From Oscillospiraceae bacterium (GTDB lineage: Bacteria > Bacillota > Clostridia > Oscillospirales > Oscillospiraceae), in contig CACYOR010000006.1 in assembly GCA_902775985.1 (NCBI GenBank), forward strand, positions 1-39,684: a stretch of DNA of 39,684 bases, given 5' to 3'. How positions within the stretch are numbered: the first letter of the stretch is position 1; each line of letters starts with the position of its first letter. The notes below the pieces were generated by a model, which saw nothing but the letters and a program-made list of their open reading frames with translations, was not told where the DNA came from and made no database searches. Shown in pieces: positions 34,223 to 39,684 of this stretch. The position numbers were made by a program, and so were the translations under genes.

Positions 34223-34403
34223 GAAGATTCCCGTCTCCGTTTTTTGAGAGCAGGGAGATCATCGATTTCTGCCGGCACAAAATGCTTCGTTATCGCGGGT
34301 CAATAACAAACATACTTGCATTTTTTCAGATTGTGTGTGACACTCGGAAGGAAAAATCGATTTCTATAAGTGAAAGGCCTTTTATCAGTAAAGGAGAAAT
34401 CAT
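34223..34403 (+). other. Upstream region of the sigma factor gene, promoter not resolved
   Basis: These 181 bases precede the sigma factor gene. I see the ribosome site AAAGGAG eight bases before the ATG, but no consensus sigma-A promoter. A GTGTGACACTCGGAAGG stretch near 34335 could be an ECF-type -35 element, but I cannot assign a matching -10. Confidence 0.3.
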
Positions 34404-34976
34404 ATGAATGACAAAGAAATCGTTGATCTGTACTGGATGCGTTCGGAACAGGCCATTCAAGAAACCGAGAGAAAATACGGAAAATATTGCCGCATCATCG
34501 CTTTCAACATATTGGGGAGCACTGAGGATTCTGAAGAATGTGTAAACGATACCTGGTTAGCCGCCTGGAACGCCATGCCCGACAAGCGGCCGGAGCGGCT
34601 GAATCCCTTTCTGGCCAAGATCACCCGCAACTTCGCTTTGAGCAAAATCGTGCGTCAGAACGCAAAAAAACGCGGCGGAGGCGAAGTGGACTTAGCGTTG
34701 GATGAGCTGGATGACTGTATTCCCTCGGGATACAGTCTGGAAAAAGAACTGGAGGATCGGGAGCTGGCACAAGCCATTGACCACTTTATCAGAACGCTGT
34801 CCGAGGAGGAAGCGTTCGCGTTTATCGCCCGCTATTATTTCCTCGCAACCGAGCGGGAGATTGCAGAGAAACGTGGATATACCCGCAGCAAAGTCAGCAT
34901 GATGCTCAAACGCAGCAGAGACAAATTGAAGAAGCACTTGCTTCAGGAGGGATTATGCGAAATTCAGAACGTTTGA
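34404..34976 (+). CDS. Sigma-70 family (ECF-like) RNA polymerase sigma factor
   Basis: This 190-residue sigma factor has region 2 (about 8-80) with the conserved EDSEECVNDTWLAAWN core-binding and -10 element, a linker, then region 4 (about 125-180), whose helix-turn-helix TEREIAEKRGYTRSKVSMMLKRSRDKL recognises the -35. It lacks regions 1 and 3, as in extracytoplasmic-function factors. AAAGGAG precedes the ATG. The following membrane protein overlaps it by 22 bases and is the likely anti-sigma factor. The signal is unknown. Confidence 0.92.
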   Translation: MNDKEIVDLYWMRSEQAIQETERKYGKYCRIIAFNILGSTEDSEECVNDTWLAAWNAMPDKRPERLNPFLAKITRNFALSKIVRQNAKKRGGGEVDLALDELDDCIPSGYSLEKELEDRELAQAIDHFIRTLSEEEAFAFIARYYFLATEREIAEKRGYTRSKVSMMLKRSRDKLKKHLLQEGLCEIQNV

Positions 34977-35980
34977 TTCTGGCCTTCGGTGACATCGACA
35001 GTCAGAGGATTGAACATGTGGCGCAGGAGCTTGGCTACACCGCTTTGCGCGTGAAACCGCGCCGCCGCCTCAGCAAGCTGCTCCTCATTGCCGCAGTCGT
35101 GGTCATGCTTTTGGCGCTTTCCGCTTTTGCCCTGTATCAATTCTATGTCGCCGATGCCTTCCGGAGCTATTTTGGAGATCTGAATGAAAACCAGGCCGCT
35201 GTTATGGAGAGTATGGGAGCTCATGATCTGGAGCCGATTGCAGCGCCAAGCGGAAACACAGTTACCCCGCTCGCCCTGATCGGCAACGAGGACGCCTATT
35301 ATATCCGTCTGCGCTTTGAAGCGCCCGAGGGCCAGGTCCTGAACCTCCCGGATAGTCCGTACAGCTTCTATCAGATCCTGTCGCCAGATGAAATCATGGA
35401 TATATTCACCTGGGAAGGAAACCGCGGAGGTCTCGAACAGCGTGTGGAATTCTTTGATGAGACGCCAAACGATAATGCTGTTGAATGTGTTGTGGCGATC
35501 CGAATGCAGTATATGCGTCATATGGACGTCAAGCCTGGCCGTCTGAAAACGCTTCATATCCAGAACCTTTATCTCCAGCATCCGGATAAAGAATACAGCG
35601 TCGTGCTGGAAGGGCCTTGGGATATTGACTTGAGCAACCGCTATGAGCCAAGCCGTTCTCTTCCGGTTGAAGGCCTGAAAGCCGTCAATCCTTTCGGAGA
35701 GGAAATGACTCTGCGGAGCATGTATCTCTCGCCGCTGGCCATCGGCTTCGGATATGATTTCTCGCTGGATGGGAATGATATCAACAGCCAAGACTATACC
35801 TACGTCAATCCGGTCATCCTGGACGTTGTGTTGAAAGATGGCAGCAAAGCCGCCTATCAGCAGGGAGATTGCTCCACGGGAAGCAGCAGCTTTGACGGTC
35901 ATTGCTTCTTCGAGCAGCCCATTGACATCACGCAAGTCGATTACATCCAGTTCGCCGATCTCAAAATCCCCGTGTCATAA
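34955..35980 (+). CDS. Single-pass membrane protein, probable anti-sigma factor
   Basis: This 341-residue protein has a short cytoplasmic part (1-40) that is basic just before a single membrane helix (about 40-62). A large extracellular domain (about 65-341) follows; its sequence resembles the DUF4179-type ectodomains of Clostridia anti-sigma proteins, but I do not recognise a precise fold. The short cytoplasmic part would hold the sigma factor until a signal triggers release. AGGAGG lies four to five bases before the ATG, inside the sigma gene, with an overlap of 22 bases. A bidirectional terminator follows. Confidence 0.75.
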   Translation: MRNSERLILAFGDIDSQRIEHVAQELGYTALRVKPRRRLSKLLLIAAVVVMLLALSAFALYQFYVADAFRSYFGDLNENQAAVMESMGAHDLEPIAAPSGNTVTPLALIGNEDAYYIRLRFEAPEGQVLNLPDSPYSFYQILSPDEIMDIFTWEGNRGGLEQRVEFFDETPNDNAVECVVAIRMQYMRHMDVKPGRLKTLHIQNLYLQHPDKEYSVVLEGPWDIDLSNRYEPSRSLPVEGLKAVNPFGEEMTLRSMYLSPLAIGFGYDFSLDGNDINSQDYTYVNPVILDVVLKDGSKAAYQQGDCSTGSSSFDGHCFFEQPIDITQVDYIQFADLKIPVS

Positions 35981-35985
35981 AAAGC

Positions 35986-36020
35986 GGTCTCCCGGTTTAA
36001 AGCCGGGAGACTTGTTTATT
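35986..36020. terminator. Bidirectional terminator between converging units
   Basis: A 9-bp stem (35987-35995 with 36003-36011) with a seven-base loop serves the anti-sigma gene on the forward strand (tail TTGTTTATT). On the reverse strand it serves the isomerase gene, with a tail containing TTTTT (complement of about 35979-35983). The two genes converge on it. Confidence 0.85.
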
Positions 36021-36705
36021 CATTCGCTTTGGGATACTCGTTGCAGAGCAGACGATAGGGCGGCTCGTCCTCCTCAATGGCTGGGAAGCGCCCAACCGGC
36101 GGATTAAAGCGATTGTCGGTGTTATCGTCATTGCACTGGCTCACCTCGCCTAAAAGGACCGGTCCCGTTCCCGCTTCCACTTCAAAATCGTGGTACATCC
36201 GCTGATGGACGCAGATGCTCTCGCCCGGGCAGAGGCGAAGCTGTGTTCCGGCCGGCACCGTGAAGCTTCTCCCATCCAGATTGACGAGCACATCCCCTTC
36301 CCGGTCGATCTCTTCATCGGGCATCGAATTGAAAACGCGAATCAGAACATTGCCTCCGCCGCGGTTTATGATATCCTCCATTTTATACCAGTGGAAATGA
36401 TTGGGAGAATACTGCCCCTCTTTCAAATACAGCAGCTTTTCCGCATATGGCTTTGGATAACGATCCCGTTTACTCAAGTTTCCGTTTCGAAGCGTGATGA
36501 GTGAGAAACCGACCCGGTCAAAATCGCCCAGGCCGTAGTCGGTAATATCCCAGCCCAGCATATTGTCGCGAATCTCGTCGTATTCATGGCCTTTGCTCTC
36601 CCATTCCTCGGGAGTAAACTGGCAGAAGGGCGGAAGCGCGATCCGGTATTCCAGAATCATGGCTTCCATCTCTCTCAGGGCACGGTTGATTTCACTTCGT
36701 TTCAT
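36016..36705 (-). CDS. D-lyxose ketol-isomerase (D-lyxose/D-mannose isomerase family)
   Basis: This 229-residue cupin-like enzyme closely resembles the E. coli O157 D-lyxose isomerase in length and motifs. Visible: the N-terminal MKRSEINRAL and LPPFCQFTPEEW, GWDITDYG, LRNGN, and the metal site HFHWYKMEDIINRGGGN (H103, H105 and E110) with H172 in MYHDF, then CPGESICVHQ and the C-terminal EDEPPYRLLCNEY. It interconverts D-lyxose and D-xylulose, or D-mannose and D-fructose, with a divalent metal. AGGAGG lies nine bases before the ATG at 36705. It overlaps the ROK-like kinase gene by 14 bases, so the kinase may act on the same pathway. Confidence 0.93.
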   Translation of the reverse strand: MKRSEINRALREMEAMILEYRIALPPFCQFTPEEWESKGHEYDEIRDNMLGWDITDYGLGDFDRVGFSLITLRNGNLSKRDRYPKPYAEKLLYLKEGQYSPNHFHWYKMEDIINRGGGNVLIRVFNSMPDEEIDREGDVLVNLDGRSFTVPAGTQLRLCPGESICVHQRMYHDFEVEAGTGPVLLGEVSQCNDDNTDNRFNPPVGRFPAIEEDEPPYRLLCNEYPKANE

Positions 36706-38431
36706 GCTCTCTATCCTCCTGTAAAGCTCCCAAATAAAGCGCTCCAACGGCTTGCCCAAACTGCGCAACGCTCACATCCGCTCGAGCCGCCAACTGCAGC
36801 ATAAGCGGTGAACAGGCCAGCGTGTCATCAGCCGGTAAAAGCTCCAGCTCCGGCATACTGTCACGGCAGCCTTGCCGTATGAGCTGAAAGCAAATCGGAT
36901 GCTTGACAAAGCGCCCATACAGATACCGCTGATTGGTGTCCGGATGCAGCAGAAATGCTATTTCACGGCTGATTTGCCCGAGATTATACCCAATTTCATA
37001 GAAGACGGCACACGCTTTTGCATCGCCTTCCTCCGCTTTTTTCATAAGATGCTCCAGGCATTCCTTGCGCCTGTCCTCCGGTCCGGTCCGAATTCTGAGC
37101 AGTCCCTCATCTTCTTCAAGAAATCCTGTCAGCAGCTCCGGCTTTTTCTCATACGCCAATCGGAAGGCCGCCGACTGACCCAGATACTTTCGGGCGTCCG
37201 GCAGGCCGGAATTCTCATTGCGGACGCTGCGTACATCCTCGGGGCCAAAGCTTCTCTGTGGATAACTCCCCAAGTCTATCAGGAAATCGTACATCTCCAG
37301 CGGAAAAGGCGGAAAGGATCCTGTTTCCGGAAGCCATCCGGTTCCCAGATCCGTGCCAAGAGAATGAGCGAAAACACCGCTTTCAACGTTGACACCCTGA
37401 CAGGTCATCTCCACCGCTGTAGTGAAGGCGGCCACGTTGCCGTCGTTGGCAATTCGCACACGAGTATCGGGCTTGCACAGAGTCTCTAACTGTTTGCCCA
37501 GTCTTCCGATTTTGGCAAATTCCGTCTCATAGGGGAGCACCGTATTGTCGCGCATGCCTCTGGTTTTGGGTGTTTCTCCGCCCAGAATACGGTCCTCCAT
37601 CACCACATCCGGGAAACTCAAGCCGATCCCGTCATACAGCGGCATTGACGTCCGGCACTCTCTTTCCAGTTGCTCCACCGTTTCCCTCATGAAGGCAAGA
37701 GACGCTGCTTTTTCAAGCGCTCTCTGGAATTCATCCCGGTCACCGTACTCCACTGCCAGCCGAAGAAGACGAGCGAGCAGGAAGATCGGCCCTGTGATTT
37801 CTTCCGCTGTCCGATAGGAGGCAGGATTCCAGTCATATTCTTTTGTGGCAAGCAGTTTCCCCTCAAAGGCAACCGTCGCCTTGATATCGGTTCCACCCAC
37901 GTCGATTCCGCAGTAAAGGCCGGATTCCACGGTCTGAGTCAAAGTTCTCAAACGTTCTTTTAATCCGACGTTTCCGGGCATGTCGATGGCTTTTGCCGGC
38001 CGATACTGCTCCATCCCGTCCCAAGGCAGGCGAAAATGCCCCTTACCCTCTGCACGACAGAGGCGGTCCGCAATCTGGATGACTTTCCCGTATCCGTTTC
38101 GCCGTGTTTTATCGAGCTGAAAAAGATCTCTCAATTCGGAAAACAATGAGGGATAGTCCGCATTGTCGGCTGAATAGAACAGGCAGAGCTGTTCGCCGCC
38201 AAAGCAGGATAAGGTGTTGAACACAGCAGCGGCCAAATACTCCAACACAAAGGCTCTTTCCTCAGCCTTTTCCCACCTGGAAACGGGCCACACAAACTCT
38301 CTTATGCACCCATCCCCTGTCCGAAGCTGAATGATTACATCATCATGCTCCTCCGCAGTCATCTGTTTCCGAACATCCGAAATCCACAGCGCTTGTCCCC
38401 GCTGAGCCTGCAGAAGCAAGTCCCGAATCAT
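36692..38431 (-). CDS. ROK-like sugar kinase with unusual N-terminal domain
   Basis: This 579-residue protein has a C-terminal (about 170-579) actin-fold kinase: phosphate-1 motif CGIDVGGTDIKAT (174-186), GLSFPDVV, ANDGNVAAF (328-336, catalytic Asp) and HSLGTDLGTGWL (356-367). The ROK zinc motif CxCGxxGC is missing, so it is a divergent ROK/hexokinase-like enzyme. The first 170 residues form a separate domain that I do not recognise. The start at 38431 is set by the promoter at 38471-38499, whose transcript begins near 38464, and AGAGGTG seven bases upstream; an earlier ATG lies upstream of the promoter. It is cotranscribed with the isomerase and probably phosphorylates a sugar or ketose. Confidence 0.78.
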   Translation of the reverse strand: MIRDLLLQAQRGQALWISDVRKQMTAEEHDDVIIQLRTGDGCIREFVWPVSRWEKAEERAFVLEYLAAAVFNTLSCFGGEQLCLFYSADNADYPSLFSELRDLFQLDKTRRNGYGKVIQIADRLCRAEGKGHFRLPWDGMEQYRPAKAIDMPGNVGLKERLRTLTQTVESGLYCGIDVGGTDIKATVAFEGKLLATKEYDWNPASYRTAEEITGPIFLLARLLRLAVEYGDRDEFQRALEKAASLAFMRETVEQLERECRTSMPLYDGIGLSFPDVVMEDRILGGETPKTRGMRDNTVLPYETEFAKIGRLGKQLETLCKPDTRVRIANDGNVAAFTTAVEMTCQGVNVESGVFAHSLGTDLGTGWLPETGSFPPFPLEMYDFLIDLGSYPQRSFGPEDVRSVRNENSGLPDARKYLGQSAAFRLAYEKKPELLTGFLEEDEGLLRIRTGPEDRRKECLEHLMKKAEEGDAKACAVFYEIGYNLGQISREIAFLLHPDTNQRYLYGRFVKHPICFQLIRQGCRDSMPELELLPADDTLACSPLMLQLAARADVSVAQFGQAVGALYLGALQEDREHETK

Positions 38432-38470
38432 CTTCCTGCACCTCTTTCCCCTGTGCTCAATCTGCCTTAT

Positions 38471-38499
38471 ATTATATCGAACGCAGAGGCTCTTGTCAC
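38471..38499 (-). promoter_or_regulatory. Sigma-A promoter of the kinase-isomerase operon
   Basis: On the reverse strand GTGACA (38494-38499), 17 bases and a perfect TATAAT (38471-38476). It forces the kinase start to 38431. No operator repeat was recognised. Confidence 0.8.
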
Positions 38500-38573
38500 G
38501 CTCTTTTATCGACAAAACATCAGTACGCTATGGCTCATGAACCCGCAGCATGCCAGAACAATGCTGATTCTTC

Positions 38574-38602
38574 TTGTGCCTGTACGGAATCCATGGTAAA
38601 AT
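38574..38602 (+). promoter_or_regulatory. Promoter of the FG-GAP-like gene
   Basis: TTGTGC (38574-38579), 17 bases and TAAAAT (38597-38602), divergent from the kinase promoter by about 75 bases. AAAGGAG lies at 38614-38620, eight bases before the ATG. Confidence 0.65.
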
Positions 38603-38628
38603 AGTAAAAAAGCAAAGGAGACGCTGCC

Positions 38629-39672
38629 ATGAATATTGAAAAGAAAGTCATTTCCGACTTGACCCTCTGCTACTGGGTAACAACGCTTGAGATCCATGGT
38701 AAACGGCATTTTCTTGTTGCCTCCGAAAAAGAATATGCCTGCCTTTTGTTCGATCAGGACGGGAATCTGGTCGATAAAGTCTGGGATCGTCCCGGTGGAA
38801 CCATGACCGCTGTTCAGGTTCCCGGCGCGGTGGACGGCGATTTTCTTGCCACCCATCGCATGTACGCGCCGGACTGGAGCAAGGATGCCAGCATTGTTCT
38901 GGCTTATCCGGCAGAGGACGGCTGGAAGATCAAGAATCTTGTCCATCTCCCCGGCGTACACCGCTTTGACATTCTCCGCCGCAACGGCGTCAATTTTCTG
39001 ATCGCCTGCACCATAAAGAGCCGCTATGAATACGAGGAGGACTGGCGTTTCCCAGGGAAAGTGTTTGTGGGTGTATTGCCAAAGGATCTCCGGGATCTCC
39101 CAGAGGATTATGAACTCCCGATGACGGTGCTGATGGATGATCAGTTAAAAAATCACGGCTACTCCCGGGATATCCACCAGGGAGTTCAGACCAGTATCGT
39201 AACCACGGAGAACGGAGTATTCCGGATCACACCTCCTGCGGAACCCGGTCTTGCTTGGACGGTGGAGCAATATTTGGATGAACCGACCAGCGATGCGCTT
39301 CTGCTCGATCTGGACGGTGATGGAGAAAAAGAGATGATGACTTTCTCCCCGTTCCATGGCGATACGTTGAAGGTCTTCAAGCTGCGTGACGGCCGCTATG
39401 AAAAGGTCTATGAATATGAGAAGAAACTTCCCTTCATTCATGCGATCTGCGCTGCGCAGTTCAATGGGAAAGAAATCGGCATCATCGGCCATCGCCGCGG
39501 GGACCGGGATCTTCTGGCATTGAGCTATCAGGACGGCGCATACCGTATTGAGCTCTTGGATCACGATATTGGCCCGGCCAATGCACGCGCCGAAGTCATC
39601 GAAGGAAAGACCGTCCTTGTCTCCGCCAATCGGGAAATCAACGAAGTTGCCTATTACACGCTTACCCCCTGA
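38629..39672 (+). CDS. FG-GAP/VCBS-like beta-propeller protein of unknown function
   Basis: This 347-residue soluble protein has repeated beta-strand units with FDQDGNLVD (about 41-49) and DLDGDGEKEMM (227-237), the calcium-loop pattern of FG-GAP/VCBS propellers, plus GHRRGDRDLLAL near 287. No signal peptide or membrane helix is visible, so it probably works in the cytoplasm. Full-length propeller proteins like this occur in Clostridia and Bacteroidota sugar loci, but no catalytic residues can be assigned. It is divergent from the kinase and isomerase, and its ATG follows AAAGGAG by eight bases. Only 12 bases of the window remain after the stop. Confidence 0.6.
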   Translation: MNIEKKVISDLTLCYWVTTLEIHGKRHFLVASEKEYACLLFDQDGNLVDKVWDRPGGTMTAVQVPGAVDGDFLATHRMYAPDWSKDASIVLAYPAEDGWKIKNLVHLPGVHRFDILRRNGVNFLIACTIKSRYEYEEDWRFPGKVFVGVLPKDLRDLPEDYELPMTVLMDDQLKNHGYSRDIHQGVQTSIVTTENGVFRITPPAEPGLAWTVEQYLDEPTSDALLLDLDGDGEKEMMTFSPFHGDTLKVFKLRDGRYEKVYEYEKKLPFIHAICAAQFNGKEIGIIGHRRGDRDLLALSYQDGAYRIELLDHDIGPANARAEVIEGKTVLVSANREINEVAYYTLTP

Positions 39673-39684
39673 ATACCGATACGA

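Noticed and set aside
38432..38515. Longer N terminus of the kinase from 38515
   Set aside because: It starts upstream of the promoter; the transcript would begin near 38464 and a ribosome site supports 38431.

Overview
This window looks like a chromosomal segment from a moderately G+C-rich Clostridia bacterium (Bacillota), most likely an Oscillospirales-type gut anaerobe. The reasons are the rplU-rpmA-obgE block, strong AGGAGG-type ribosome sites, consensus sigma-A promoters, a ZTP-riboswitch-controlled purine operon, a YolD/Y-family polymerase pair and an ECF sigma/anti-sigma pair. The family assignment is an inference from protein character, not a search. I see no insertion sequence, prophage, CRISPR array or replication origin. 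There is no gene-free stretch over 300 bases.

Layout. Positions 1-2,340: tRNA-Thr(CGT) with its terminator, then a reverse-strand pair of Y-family DNA polymerase and YolD-like protein. Positions 2,359-6,100: a membrane-anchored heavy-metal-associated (HMA) protein whose promoter carries a CsoR-type palindrome, a MATE exporter, a THEP1-type NTPase coupled to sfsA, and a histidine-rich CsoR-family copper sensor. Positions 6,103-8,180: obgE, rpmA and rplU, with the rplU leader and promoter. Positions 8,220-10,136: a CYTH-domain protein and a DUF3298-like lipoprotein.

Positions 10,186-25,216 hold a 12-gene reverse-strand operon: purE-purC-purF-purM-formate/nitrite-type channel-purN-purO-purH(AICAR transformylase only)-purD-purL-guaB-fhs. 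It is led by a consensus promoter, a ZTP (pfl) riboswitch and an overlapping terminator. It encodes most of PRPP-to-XMP synthesis and adds formate handling: a channel and formate-THF ligase, which feed the 10-formyl-THF used by PurN and PurH. purB, purK, purA and guaA are not in the window. Several enzymes are unusual variants. PurF has no N-terminal catalytic cysteine, PurH lacks the cyclohydrolase domain and is paired with an archaeal-type PurO, GuaB is of the Tritrichomonas-like class, and PurE looks class II.

Positions 25,276-26,883: a Tat operon (TatB/A-like, TatA, TatC). Positions 26,910-34,222: a five-gene reverse-strand run. A TerB_N-type protein, a BrxD-like (DUF2791) ATPase and an Lhr/BrxH-like helicase are joined by 4-bp overlaps, followed by a secreted metallophosphoesterase (8-bp overlap) and the flavin transferase ApbE. 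The three-gene core resembles pieces of BREX without methylase, PglZ or BrxA/B/C, and is the best candidate here for an under-described genome-defence or stress system. Positions 34,404-36,011: an ECF-like sigma factor and a membrane anti-sigma-like protein. Positions 36,016-39,672: a sugar locus with a D-lyxose/D-mannose-type isomerase, a ROK-like kinase with a novel N-terminal domain, and a divergent FG-GAP/propeller-like protein.

All assignments come from reading motifs, lengths and spacing by eye; no database search was run.
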